A stretch of 64,000 nucleotides of DNA from Branchiostoma floridae (taxonomy: Eukaryota > Chordata > Leptocardii > Amphioxiformes > Branchiostomatidae): assembly GCF_000003815.2 (NCBI RefSeq), contig NC_049995.1:7354924-7418923 (forward strand), read 5' to 3'. The translations under genes were made by a program, and so were the position numbers. Below are positions 47,781 to 59,350 of this stretch, piece by piece. Each line of letters opens with the position of its first letter. Within the stretch, counting starts at the first letter, position 1. The notes under the pieces were generated by a model, which had not been told where the DNA came from, searched no databases, and was given only the letters and a program-made list of their open reading frames with translations.

Positions 47781-48296
47781 ACCTGACGATGATGTACTGG
47801 TAGACATCGAAAATTTGGGAGGTATGTACTGTACCTTTACAAAAACAGTCATTGATTTATGAATTTTTCAAATTTTATCAATTCATAGTTAAGATATATT
47901 AAAATCTGCTCTTCAGTGGATCTGCTCCTAAATGTCACTGACGAAAGATAAGTGGATGCTATCTGAAACATTTGACCATTTCCAAAATCATACCCAGTTG
48001 CTTGAGTAACTGCTATTTGGTGCATGTACAATTTTCACCACTCAATAGAATTATTCTATAACATTCAGTGCTAAAAGCCATCTGAATTTCTATGGAATAA
48101 GGTTTGATTTGAAGTCGTTGCCTTTGGCTGTATAGCAGTAACATAAAAAGAAGGGTTTTCACAGACGTTAGATAGTCTATGGTTATAGTTATGGTTCTGC
48201 CACTTTGCAGCTAAAGGCCTGTGGGAGTCATTACAGTAAAGCCATACGACCTTAAATGGTCTACTGGCAAGGAATATTAGTTTCGAGCGGTATCGG

Positions 48297-48462
48297 NNNN
48301 NNNNNNNNNNNNNNNNNNNNNNNNNNNNNNNNNNNNNNNNNNNNNNNNNNNNNNNNNNNNNNNNNNNNNNNNNNNNNNNNNNNNNNNNNNNNNNNNNNNN
48401 NNNNNNNNNNNNNNNNNNNNNNNNNNNNNNNNNNNNNNNNNNNNNNNNNNNNNNNNNNNNNN
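48297..48462. other. Assembly gap (166 N)
   Basis: 166 N in non-coding sequence. Open frames spanning it are artefacts. Confidence 0.95.
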
Positions 48463-48592
48463 CAGATTTGTGAAAATAGTGCCATTTGGTTTTTATGTAC
48501 TGTCCCCAGTCTGTTTGAGATAGATAATATTGTTCTGCAATATTTTGCAATGTAATGGTACTGATCATGATACTAATACTTAGGCTTGTGGC

Positions 48593-48799
48593 TACTGTAA
48601 TTCCTGATTTTTTCAATGTAGTTTGTCACTGTTTCACGGTGACGACTGTAATGTGAAATTATCGTTACCGATAACAAATAATTCTTCTTAGTGACAATAG
48701 TAAATAATTCGTTCCCCGTGAACATTTAGTCCCGAGAACAAGTTAGATTTTCTCAGACCGTGAAAGTTTGGCACCGAGAAGACAAAGTGAATTACAGTA
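48593..48799. mobile_element. Palindromic MITE (TACTGTAATTC ends)
   Basis: It begins TACTGTAATTCCTGA and ends TGAATTACAGTA, with inner GTTTCACGGTGAC / GACCGTGAAAGT and CCCGTGAACATT / AGTCCCGAGAAC inverted motifs. Confidence 0.6.
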
Positions 48800-49633
48800 T
48801 TTTGTCTTCAGTAGGATCAAGCAAAAGAAGATGGAAGGAGAATCATGAGATGTGCCTTCTAATAACAAAGATGGAGTGAATCCCTCTCCTGTCATTGACT
48901 ATTATCTTGAAGTTTCCAATTGACATCAGGTAGTACTACACATTTGACACCAGGGTGGAGTGAGGAAATTCATGTTAAGTGCCTTTTTCTAGGACACAAT
49001 GTCTAGTCAGAAAGTAGGCTAGCCACTCAGCCATTCGATGCCCCAGAAATATGTAATTATGTTTCCAAAGGAAAACATATATTTGCTGGCCTATATCTAC
49101 AAGCTGTATTCTTTTTCTTTTATCCAACTTTAGCCAAGTAAGACTCAGAACTGCTGTTGAGCAAATGTGCCTTATACAGTTATAGTTATATACATTTAAG
49201 TTAAAAAATCCCCATTACTTAATGCAGGCACAAACACATGTAGGTCAGCCTTCAGTGCAACCGTCTATGATGCAAGAGGATGAAGGCTGTTCCCACCTAA
49301 AGTTTTTCATTTTTCTTCTTTTTTTGCCTTTTAAGACAAATATCTTATAATTTGAACTTATATGTATACACAACACTTTAATCATGCAAACGGTGCATTA
49401 TGCTATCGGCTTTTTAATCTTTTTTCTGACGATTTTTTCTCCCCTTTGGAAACATCCTGCATATTTGCGTTGAAAATGTGGCCTTTCTAGTTTCCATGTG
49501 GTTCAGCCATATTTGCCCCTAGAAGCAGAACATTCCAAGAAGTAAGCAGGATGTGATGTCACAGGAACCTGTCTTCATGACGTAAATCGTTACCTCAACC
49601 TTTTGGCTGGATTGATGGAATAAAGTTGACCTG

Positions 49634-49830
49634 TGAATGCATATAAGTTCGCTGGGATTTAATTTTGTGTTGGCGGGAAAATGGAGTTTTCGCTGTGGTT
49701 TTAAGTTCAGGGTGGCGCCATAGACTGTAGTCAAAAACTATAGTGGAAAATTGTTCACGGTGGTTTTAAGTTGTCGGCCACTGTTGTCGGCGAATATAAA
49801 ACCACCGCGAACATTTCTGCATTTACAGTA
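49634..49830. mobile_element. MITE, TACTGTAAATGCAGAAATG family (copy 4, inverted, left end eroded)
   Basis: The right end CGCGAACATTTCTGCATTTACAGTA is split here as CGCGAACATTTC plus TGCATTTACAGTA, the complement of the family's start. The left end is degenerate. Confidence 0.7.
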
Positions 49831-51350
49831 CATCGTGGCTGTAAACTCTTTATTTAACCCTTATCTTGCTTAGGTAGCCATTTTGTACCAGATTTGTGTT
49901 GGTTCTGGGGTTAGGCAGCGAGCATAGAGAAGGTTAAACATGCACCAATACAGGTCACATTCTGTTGAGAGTTGGAGAATGAAAGTCTGAGTTGATGATT
50001 TTGCAATGCCCAAACACCTCAAACGACCTCTAATGGCTCTGATATCTTGTGTACAAATGGGGCAACAACTTTGTATGGGGCTCTGGATACATTGCATTTA
50101 TGAAGTTACAAAAAATGCAACAACTCCTAAGTATTTACCAGGTTCTGGTTATTTCAAGTTAATCCGCCAGTTTCAATATAGTGTAGATTTTTAGACCATT
50201 TGGGCTCAGAAACAATGCATTGATCCTGGATTCGATACTTGCCATGTTCAGAAGTGTGGAGAACAATGATGGCTCGCCTTAGTAAACATTAACTGATATG
50301 CAGCAAGGATGATGATGATGATGATGATGCTCAGATGTTGTGCCCTTGGGAAAGGCACTTCTGAATTCTCTTATTTTCTCTGACGATGGAGTCGCACCTA
50401 CCGAGCCCCTTAGTACCTGGGCTAATCTACCTTAAGGTCTTATATTTCATGTATCTCTATTTCTATGCATTGCTGAACAAATGTCCCTTCAGAGGCATCC
50501 CACCCAGAATTACTTCAAGTGGGTTCCTTAAAAGTGTGCTGAGCTAAAAAAAGAACGGCTGCATGGATGTGCATTTTTAGTGGTGAGAATTCCCTTTAAG
50601 CCAGCTGAACTGATCTCAAAAGTTAGATTGGTGAAAGTTTGTTTATATCTGAAGTAATTAGCAAGTAATTTTTGTCAAGCGCTCGCAATGTCAGAGGTAC
50701 ACAGTACACAGTAGACATATAGTATGCTCTGAGTGGTACGGTTGCGCACGAATATTTTCTTGAAGTGCCTCTTCCGCGAGTGACTAATTGTAGTTTGTAA
50801 TTGCTATAGTATAAAGAAATAGTATGGTATATTGGTCATTGGCAATTTTTTCTCATGATCTAGGGTTACAATAATATGCTTAACAAAGAATGAACAACAT
50901 GAGGAGATTTTTTTTCGGTAGCATCGTTATGAAAGGGCGTAACATGTAAAACACATATTGTATTACTTTCAATGGAGTGAAAAAAACTCCTGAATGGATC
51001 CGAAAGTGCACCAAAAATACACACAGATTTGCCGGTGTGCCAAAATCTGTACATTTGCCACTAACAACCATAAATTTCATTTTTAACTGTCACATGATAA
51101 TAAAAATAGTTAGTAATACATGCTACTTCATGTACACATGTAATACTCCCTGAACTACTTTTTCACTCATAAAAGATGATTGATCTCTTCAGACCCTATT
51201 TTCATTTGTGTCCATTTGGGTATTATGTAATCCACATGGGCATTATAGGTTTCTAATCTATGTAAAATCTTGGTCGCACATTTTTAGCCTGAAGGATTAA
51301 GCCATCTTTAATCTGTATAAGATCTCCTTATCGTGACACTTGGGGTATTA
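49831..51350. other. Non-coding stretch
   Basis: No gene seen. It contains a (GAT)n run (50305-50331) and a SINE scrap (TTGTGCCCTTGGGAAAGGCA, about 50338-50357). Confidence 0.35.
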
Positions 51351-51351
51351 A

Positions 51352-52446
51352 AGAACAAAGCACAACCATTGGGTGAACCCAAACAAACTCAACACATATG
51401 GTTTCAAAGGCTCTGTACTTAAATGGTTAAAAGATTATCTGTCAGAGAGAACGCAGTATGTTTCTAATAACAGTTTTGTCTCGTCCCAGAAATTTGTTAC
51501 ATGTGGTGTCCCGCAAGGCTCCATACTAGGACCTCTTTTATTTTTGATTTATGTAAACGACCTTCCCATGATATCAGACAAATTTTTCGCCTTAATATTT
51601 GCAGATGACACCAATCTTTTTATGTCACATAAAAATTTTGATACACTTATTTCAACAATTAACGATGAACTTTGCAAATTAAATCAGTGGTTTAAGTCAA
51701 ATAAGTTATCCCTAAATATAGACAAAACAAATTTCATCATTTTCACAGGAAGAAATAAGAAATACAGTAAAGAAATGGCAAAGTTACACATAGATAATAA
51801 ACCCATTAAACAGGTAAGCAACGCACGGTTTTTAGGAGTCGTTATAGATGAAAAACTCACGTGGAAGTTTCACATAGACATCATTTGTAAGAAAATTGCT
51901 AAGAATATTGGTATCATAAGAAAAGTCGCAAACTGCCTATCTCGTAAAATATTTATGACTCTTTACTACAGCTTGATATACCCCTACTTAACATACTGCA
52001 ATATAATCTGGGCTAGTACCTACACTACCTCATTAAAACCACTGCACCTACTACAAAAACGTTTTGTTAGAATTGCATCAAACGCCTCTTTTATAGCAAA
52101 TTCAGCAACTTTTTTTCACAATCTGAAGATTTTGACAGTATACGACATAAACAAATTGCAGTCAGCCATTTTCGTCCATAAAGTTATTCACAATAATTCT
52201 TTCTTACCAGTCCTATATAAAGACATTTTTAAGTACAACGCAGATATTCACGATCACAGTACAAGGCAGCAAAATAGTCTTAGACCTATCAAAACAAAAT
52301 CGAACCTAACACAATTTACTATAATGTTTAGAGGCCCATCCATATGGAACACTCTAAGTCTTTCCCTACGAAATTGTCAGTCCCTTTCCATTTTCAAGAA
52401 ACGTATGAAAAACAACCTTATAGAGAAGCCAACTATTTACTCCTGA
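51352..52446 (+). CDS. Non-LTR retrotransposon reverse transcriptase, 5'-truncated ORF2
   Basis: An open frame from just after a stop near 51351 to TGA at 52444-52446. Motifs in order: LNTYGFKGSVLKWLKDYLSE (RT domain 3), CGVPQGSILGPLLFLIYVND (domain 4), FADDTNLF (catalytic FADD, domain 5), LNIDKTNFIIF (domain 6), FLGVVIDEKLTWKFHI (domain 7), then the thumb/connection and a typical end FRGPSIWNTL...FKKRMKNNLI. The endonuclease and the N-terminal RT are absent, so the copy is inactive, but the remaining 360 codons carry no stop or frameshift, implying recent insertion. The clade is probably CR1/L2/Rex1-like. It is an interspersed element, not a host gene. Confidence 0.9.
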   Translation, partial: RTKHNHWVNPNKLNTYGFKGSVLKWLKDYLSERTQYVSNNSFVSSQKFVTCGVPQGSILGPLLFLIYVNDLPMISDKFFALIFADDTNLFMSHKNFDTLISTINDELCKLNQWFKSNKLSLNIDKTNFIIFTGRNKKYSKEMAKLHIDNKPIKQVSNARFLGVVIDEKLTWKFHIDIICKKIAKNIGIIRKVANCLSRKIFMTLYYSLIYPYLTYCNIIWASTYTTSLKPLHLLQKRFVRIASNASFIANSATFFHNLKILTVYDINKLQSAIFVHKVIHNNSFLPVLYKDIFKYNADIHDHSTRQQNSLRPIKTKSNLTQFTIMFRGPSIWNTLSLSLRNCQSLSIFKKRMKNNLIEKPTIYS

Positions 52447-52920
52447 TTTGTTTTTTTCCTTGTTTTTGATCATGTTATGCTCAATTATCATTTAGTATTA
52501 CTCCGTGTATTTGGTGCTCCTTTAACCTGTTTGTTTGCAGTCTTTGCACCCATTGTCTTGGTTATCTGTATTTGCTTTCATTTTGTTTTGCTAGCATGAT
52601 TAATTGTATGATTTTGACTAATTTCTTTATGATCTGTTGATCATGTTTAGTTTTGTCTAATTTCAGTTTTTGATGTTAAGATTAATTGTAACGTTATGTA
52701 TGATCACTGAGTTATATTTTTTTCACTTGGTTTATTATTGTTCGATGTATAATCTTCATGACCATTTAATTGTATCATGATTTGTATATTTTGACGGGGG
52801 GAGAGTTTGTATAAGCCACCTGGCTTTTTTCTCCCCCCTTGCACGTTCTGTTGTATTCTATAATTTTCTGTATGTATCATTTTTTAAAGTGCAAAATAAA
52901 ATCAATCAAAAATCAATCAA
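52447..52920 (+). mobile_element. 3'UTR and tail of the RT element
   Basis: T-rich 3'UTR with TATAAGCCACCTGGCTTTTTTC, CCCCTTGCACGTTCTG and TTTTTTAAAGTGCAAAATAA, then a tail of AATCAATCAAA units and a C-run. The same signature is at 3440-3575. Confidence 0.8.
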
Positions 52921-53330
52921 ACCCCCCCCCCCCCCAAAGGATTCCCTGATGATTGTACAGTGTCGTCTATGTTTTACGCATCCTGGTATTAAATGCAAGG
53001 GTGGCATTTTTCACCTCTACTATATAGATGCCATAGTTTGCAAAAGAAAATTGCCACTAAGAATAAAAGTGATATACAATAATTATTTTGAAACTTCAGG
53101 GTAGGCATCATATTACTATTATTAGATCAAAACTTTCATATTTAGTAGGAGTTTCTAATTGATTAACACAAGATGAGATGATGCTTATGTATTGAACATT
53201 TCAAATTGATTTTTCATAAAACCCATTTTCATATCCTCTTAAGTGCATTTTGAGGGCTAAGCAAATTCATCATAATGCATCCGTAAATAACTTTATCAGG
53301 TTGGCAATTATTCATATCACAGGTTCTTTA

Positions 53331-53590
53331 GGCACAACCAGGGAGTACTTACTTCCAATGTTCGGTGTCTGTCAGATACCATCATCAGGGTAGAATGGCT
53401 GAACAGAGATGAGGAGGGGGGATACAAACTGAGCCACGTTTGGGACGGCATTCTCGCTGCTGCAGCGCCACCTACATCGGCTATAAGTATCAGTATAAAG
53501 AATCATATCCAGCCATTCTAACCCTGATGATGGTGTCTGACAGACAACGAAACGGAAGAAAGTACTCCCTCATTGTGCCTAAAGAACCTT
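53331..53590. mobile_element. Palindromic MITE (AAGGTTCTTTAGGCACAA arms)
   Basis: Arms of about 80 bp: AGGTTCTTTAGGCACAACC, GTGTCTGTCAGATACCATCA, CAGGGTAGAATGGCTG, mirrored by CAGCCATTCTAACCCTGATG, ATGGTGTCTGACAGACAACG, TTGTGCCTAAAGAACCTT. A weaker relative is at 6350-6480. Confidence 0.8.
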
Positions 53591-53596
53591 ACTATA

Positions 53597-53953
53597 CAGG
53601 GCTCGAAATACTGGGTGCATGTGCACCCAGGTGCACCCAAAATTGGAGCTGTGCACCCAATTATTTTCTGTGGGTGCACAGGGTGCACCCAAATATTTTC
53701 TTAGGTTTACGTATGTAAAGATATCAAAGTATATAAGTATACAACATATTCTTGACATCTAAGTTAGACAGATGATAAAAATGCCTGTCATGGTACTTGT
53801 TTAAGAATTTGATAGCTTGTAACCAAGTTTTATAATTTAGGTTTAACTTATTACTTAAATTAAAGTGGTGCACCCAAAAAATTTTTAGTGCACCCAATTT
53901 TTTAAGCTGGGTGCACCAGTGCACCTTATCCCCAAAATGAATTTCGAGCCCTG
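53597..53953. mobile_element. MITE with CAGGGCTCGAAAT termini
   Basis: 357 bp; starts CAGGGCTCGAAATACTGGG and ends ATGAATTTCGAGCCCTG, with GGGTGCAC / GTGCACCC repeats inside each arm. CTATA flanks both ends (53592-53596, 53954-53958); an 8-bp hAT duplication is not seen. Confidence 0.75.
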
Positions 53954-54183
53954 CTATATGACATTATGATGTTTACTGAGAATTCCACTTGAAATTTCTT
54001 AAAACTTGTAAATTGCAGTCAAAGCCAGGCCATTTGATTTTTTGTTTTTGAGATTGATGATTCACATTGATGTAGCCTAACAGTATTTTTAAACATATGT
54101 GAGCCCTACATAGATAAATCCACATGACAGTTTTGGGGCAAGAACAGATTAGACTAAATGCAGAGTGATGCTTCATTTGTGTT

Positions 54184-54650
54184 TTAGGCTACACCAATTT
54201 AATTTCTTGGTTCACGGATTTTTTCATGAAAAATATGGAGCGAAAGGGCGATTCGGAAATAAAAATAAAAATAAAAATTGTAAAATGTTTGGGGTAAAGG
54301 TAAGGGCTAATCCAAAACATAAAGAATAAAAAGTTTTCAGCTTGAAAAAACTACAAAACCACTATTACTGTACAGTAACAGCACCTGTTTGTTGAAAATT
54401 ACAAAAGTAGTGTCAGTTTTTATGTTTGTCCCATTCTTCATGAATGAAAGATATAACTGCAATAATAATACCCACATTTTAAGGAGCTTATAATATAAAG
54501 GCCAATTTGCTACTGTAACACCAGAAAGTTGGTAAATGGTTTCATTAATGGTGAAAATTTGCTGAGTGGTAATTTTTATTTTTTATTTTTTTTCCAAAAA
54601 ATAGGAGCGAGCGAATCCGTGAACCAAGAAATTAAATTAGTGTGGCCTTA
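54184..54650. mobile_element. PIF/Harbinger-like MITE with TTA target site
   Basis: The element 54187-54647 (461 bp) starts GGCTACACCAATTTAATTTC and ends with the complement (GAAATTAAATTAGTGTGGCC), each with TTGGTTCACGGATT further in. The TTA duplication is at 54184-54186 and 54648-54650. Confidence 0.75.
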
Positions 54651-55034
54651 TAGTGACAGATTATAAATCAGCAAACACGTCAGCAAATTTTGCTTTTTTA
54701 TGAGAATGGATCCTTTTTGTGATGAATTCAGACTAATGGCAACTAGTTCACTGCTTGAAACAATTCTTTTTTATTATAGTCAGCAGCATTGATACATAAA
54801 ACCATATTTCATTTTAATCCCAAAAGACAACGCGTCTTCATTAAGAAATGGTTTCATTTTAGCCCTATGTAAAAAGTAATCAATTATCGAAATTTGTGAA
54901 CTTAAGTAGTTCGATAGATGCAATTAATTGAAATGAAATGAACTTAAATTTTGTTGGGATGATGAAATGTATGACATCTGACTGAATACTGAAAAATGAG
55001 TACCAGTAGAATTGTCGAGTTGTGTTCGTGTAAC

Positions 55035-55295
55035 AATTAGACCAAGACCCAGGGGCCCTGGGTTTGAACCCCCTGAGAGACCATTTACATAATGCCATTG
55101 GGAAAAGTGCTTAACATGTATTTTCTTACTTTGCTCAGGTGAAAATGGGTACCTAGCTTCAGCTAGGGATATTCCTCGCATAGGATGTTAAATGGAGGTC
55201 CCAGGTTTGATGAAATCCACACATCGAACAAGTAAAAGAACCCACCACACTTACTAGTAGTGAAAAGAGTAGTCCATCCTGGTGTGAGTGGATCA
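55035..55295 (+). mobile_element. tRNA-derived SINE, full-length body
   Basis: A degraded head (CCCTGGGTTTGAACCCCC, B-box-like), then GCCATTGGGAAAAGTGCTTA, TTTGCTCAGGTGAAAATGGG, TACCTAGCTTCAGCTAGGGA and AAGTAAAAGAACCCACCACA, ending GTGAGTGGATC. The antisense body at 7430-7612 matches it. Confidence 0.65.
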
Positions 55296-55299
55296 ATAG

Positions 55300-55795
55300 A
55301 TATGTCCAGACATGCAGCATGCAGTCTTCAGTACAAACCTGGTATGTTATGCCATGACATAAGGCGGTTCACTGTGTATGCAATACATAAATAGCACAAT
55401 AACCAAAAGTTCAGCACCATGTACAGCAACAACACAGCCATCTTTGACAAATGCAGTCACAAATATTAAAACATGTTGGGTGCTTATATTTCGCCAATTT
55501 CAACACCACATATTCTACATCAGATGTATTTTGCAATCAAATATTCTTAATTTATAAGATCATAGCAATGTATGAAAATTTGTGTCAGACTCTACAATTT
55601 ATTATATAAACCGAATCTGAAGAGGAAGTAAGAATCACACAATTTTAGAGGGTGTAGTCAGATTCAAGTTGTCGTCCCAACCCTTGTAATATTGTCTTCT
55701 TGCTGTACTCTTCCCCTTAGAATTAAATAGAGGCCAAGAAAAAGCCTAAGAATCATTTCTAAGTATATGTAGGGCTTGCCATCAAGAATTTTTTC
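55300..55795. other. Non-coding stretch
   Basis: AT-rich; nothing recognised. Confidence 0.35.
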
Positions 55796-55799
55796 CAAC

Positions 55800-56230
55800 A
55801 TGATCATCCAATTCACATTGATGAAATTCTCTTTCTGTATTCGTTCTCCCCAAAAAGCAAGAAATTCAAAATAAACTCATGTGAATGGCTTTAGAATTAA
55901 TATTTCTATCTATAGCAACAGGATTTTTTTTGCATAATTCAATTCCCATTAATGAAATTGCAGCAGCCACTGTGACAGCACAGCACGCTTTCTTCCCAAC
56001 CCTTTCTTTTAATTCTGTCCTCTTTTCTGTCATATTCTTTCCCTTCTCTTTCTAGTGTATTCGTCCCCAAAAAAGCAAGAAATTCGAAATTAACTCCAGT
56101 TAATAGCCTTAGAATTATTCCATGGCTTGCTAGAATGAATTTTTTTCCATCCTCCAATTGAAGAAATTGCAGCAGCCACTGTGACAACACAGCATGTTTT
56201 CTTCCCAACCCTTCCTTTTTATAATTCTGT
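55800..56230 (+). repeat. Direct repeat flanking the 162-bp satellite (left copy)
   Basis: It contains CCCCAAAAAGCAAGAAATTC, CATTAATGAAATTGCAGCAG and CCACTGTGACAGCACAGCAC, in two successive sub-copies (55830-56010, 56040-56210). It is repeated at 57330-57715 with few differences. Confidence 0.8.
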
Positions 56231-56339
56231 CCTCTTTTCTGTAATATTTATATTGCAATCCATACATAGTATGGGATTGCAATATATTGTTTTTTGTTGG
56301 TCTCTTCTCCTTCTCCTGTCAAATCTTCAAATGGATTCT

Positions 56340-57290
56340 ACTTTTTCATTTTTGGGCCAAATGAGCTGAAATTTGGCATGAAGGTAGGGATAGCAAATAC
56401 CCCCAGACGTTTTTTTCACTTTTTTGATAGAGGCCTTGAAAATTATGATATTTAGGGTTTTTGGTCATTTTTAGACAAAATATATATATTTTGGGTCACT
56501 GTGCCCTGGTATTAAACCCTAATGACCTGAAATTTGGTACAGAGGTGCATTGGACATATGAGCACAGGAACCCATCAACACTTTCTTCATAGGCCACTTC
56601 AAAAATTATTTATTTGGGGTTTTTTGGCCATTTTTGACTAAAAATGTCTATTTTTGGCTCCTGTGCCCTTGTATGAAGGCTAAGTGACCTGAAATTTGGT
56701 ATATAGGTGTATTGGATATATGAGCACAGGGCTTCATCAACACTTTCTTCAGAGATCACTTCAAAAATTAGTTATTTGGGGTTTTTCGGCCATTTTTGAC
56801 AAAAAATGTATATTTTTGGCTCCTATACCCTTCTATGAAAGCCTAATGACCTGCAATTTGGTACATAGGTGCATTGGACATATGAGCACAGGGTCCCATT
56901 AACACTTTCTTCATAGATCACTTAAAAAATGAGTTATTTGGGGGGTTTTCGTTCATTTTTGACTAAAAATGTATATTTTTTGCTCCTATGCCCTTGTATA
57001 GAAACCAAATGACCTAAAATTTGGTGCAGAGGTGCATTGAACATATGCTCACAGGACGCCATTGAAACTTTCTTCATAGATCACTTCAAAAATTATTTAT
57101 TTTTGGGTTTTCCGTCATTTTTGTCTAAAAATGTATATTTTTGACTTCTATGCCCTTGTATTGAAACCAAATGACCTAAAATTCGGCATGAAGGTGTCTA
57201 GGACAAGTGCCCACAGTACTTCATTTTCCCTTTGAGCAAACATTACTTCAAATTGTTGAATTTGGGGATTTTTTCAAGGATGAAGATGGA
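56340..57290 (+). repeat. 162-bp satellite array, about 5.5 copies
   Basis: ATGACCTGAAATTTGGTACA-type boundaries at about 56361, 56524, 56685, 56848, 57011 and 57170 (spacing 159-163). Each unit has CACTTTCTTCATAGATCACT and AAAAATGTATATTTTTGGCT. Confidence 0.85.
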
Positions 57291-57329
57291 TTGCAATATG
57301 CTGTATTTGCTCCTAAGCAAATATCGGCC

Positions 57330-57715
57330 TTTCTAGTCTCTTCTCTTTCTGTATTCCTTCCCCCAAAAAAGCAAGAAATTCAAAATAAACTCACAGGTGA
57401 ATGGCTTTAGAATTGATATTTCTATCTATAGCAGCAGGATTTTTTTTTCATCATTCAATTCCCATTAATGAAATTGCTGCAGCCACTGTGACAGCACAGC
57501 ACGCTTTTTCCCCAACCCTTTCTTTTAATTCTGTCTTCTTTTCTGTAATATTCTTTCCCTTCTCTTTCTGTATTTGGTCCCCCAAAAAAAGCAAGAAATT
57601 CAAATAAACTCCGGTTAATGGCCTTAGAATTATTCTATGGCTTGCCAGCATGAATTTTTTTCCATCCTCCAATTGATGAAATTGCGGCCGCCACTGTGAC
57701 AAGACAGCTGGAAGC
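57330..57715 (+). repeat. Direct repeat flanking the 162-bp satellite (right copy)
   Basis: Near-identical to 55830-56210, including GGCTTTAGAATTGATATTTC and the GCAGCCACTGTGACAGCACA block. Confidence 0.8.
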
Positions 57716-57719
57716 CATC

Positions 57720-57945
57720 AGTAATATAAATTGGACATGAGCTGGTAACGTTAACAAGCACACAGCCGGGTGAGCACACTGCTTGTTAGGTGCTGTACTG
57801 TCAGATACTTGGAACTAGTCACTGGAAAATTAACCCAGGATTCTGCTGTGGAGAATTCATTCTGTCTGCTGGGTTTTGTTTGTGGATGGGAGGTTATATG
57901 TTGGCATACATGTAAGTACCATCCTATAGTTTGAATGCCAGGGTT

Positions 57946-57991
<46 letters not shown>

Positions 57992-58980
57992 TCTTTTCAT
58001 TTGTATGTGAGTGTGATTATGAGTGTATGTATCTATGTGTGTCTAATTGTGTGCATTTGTGTGTGTATGTGTGTGTGTGAGAGAAATAGAGAGAGAGAGA
58101 GTATCATAATGAGTATGTGTCTAATTTTATGTGTGTCTAAGTGTGTGCATGTGTCGCTGTGTCTGTGTGTGAGAGAGAGAGAGAGAGAAAATCAAGGAAA
58201 GAGAGATTTAAAGAAAAAGGACAGAGAAATAGAAGGAATAGGACATTCTTTAAATTTTTAACCACATGTATCATTAGTTTAATTCAGAATTATGATAATC
58301 AATACCTTTTTTACTGCTGATATTCCAATCTTGGGTTAGTGAACATAATACATGTGCACAGTTCAAGTACTTAGCATAACATCAATCAGATGGCTTTCCC
58401 TAAAATCTGTTCCAAATTCTCATGGCCAAATTGTCATTCTACAAGAGTTACAGCTATGTTTAATTAAGAATCCTGTTACAAATCTTAGCTTCACGGCTAC
58501 TGTACCATCTAAAAAAACAACTTGGCACGAACAACTTGTCAATGCCAGTATGTGGTATGAATCGACTCGCACTAATTTGCAAGCTGGGGAGGGCTGTGCT
58601 ATATTTAGACATTGCAATTAAGGAGATCATATACTGTGTAATCAGTATCTAAACCCAAGAGTGGTTCCACAACTTTGGAATTATTCTTTCATCCGGCAGG
58701 ACGTGTAGGTTGATTAAAGATGGAAAATGGAAGATTTGGAGCCTACTAGAGTCGTAATCTCTTTTTTCATCTATAACAATTTATATTCTATGTACACTGT
58801 ATGATAATCAGTTAGAAATAGAAAGTCTATGAAACAATTTGTTTCAAAGAAGATGGCATTACTGATATTTTATTAATTATATTGCTGTTGTATGGTATAT
58901 ATGGTTCAAAGTGGGTAAGTGCCTTAAGGGTGGGGATATGGAAAATTTGGAGAAATAGTTTTTAGTTTGTCTGTCTGTCT
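57720..58980. other. Non-coding stretch around the compound microsatellite
   Basis: No exon with paired splice sites recognised; the 89-codon open frame at 58352-58621 has no family motif. Confidence 0.35.
57939..58200 (+). repeat. (TG)n and (GA)n compound microsatellite
   Basis: (TG)n at 57939-57986, GTGTATGT-like imperfect repeats, then two (GA)n blocks (58078-58100, 58168-58188). Confidence 0.9.
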
Positions 58981-58984
58981 GTAC

Positions 58985-59130
58985 ATGTGTTTCCAGATTT
59001 TTGTAGTCAGCATATCTCAAGAACCTCTGGATAGATTACGATGATATCTGGTATGTGGGTAGGTGTTGGAAAGACAAAGGTCAAGGTCAATTTTGGGCCC
59101 CCTGGTATGTGACCTTGTTCAGATGGTGGT
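58985..59130 (+). mobile_element. One-armed copy of the 9908-10268 repeat
   Basis: It shares CCAGATTTTTGTAG, CTCAAGAACCTC, GTAGGTGTTGGAAAGACAA and GGTCAAGGTCAATTTTGGG. Confidence 0.6.
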
Positions 59131-59225
59131 GAGAGAACATCTTTAGAAAGAAACATGTTTTCCCTACCCTGGTATCCACTATAATCTCTGATTTTGCCCT
59201 CCAATAGACCAGTCTTCACTGTCCA

Positions 59226-59350
59226 TCACAATTAACCATTCAACCAATGATCAATTGGCAATTAACAGTTCAACCAATGATAGATTGGCAATTAACATTT
59301 CAACCAATGATAGATTGTGTTAATTAGCTGTTTGACCAATGAGAGATTGC
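59226..59350 (+). repeat. 30-bp tandem repeat with CCAAT cores (4 units)
   Basis: Units CAATTAACAGTTCAACCAAT + GATAGATTGG at 59229, 59259, 59289 and about 59319; related units recur at 59622-59690 and 9085-9150. Confidence 0.8.

Noticed and set aside
56340-57290. Tandem coding repeats
   Set aside because: Unit lengths vary around 162 bp and frames are closed; it is a satellite, not a repeat protein.
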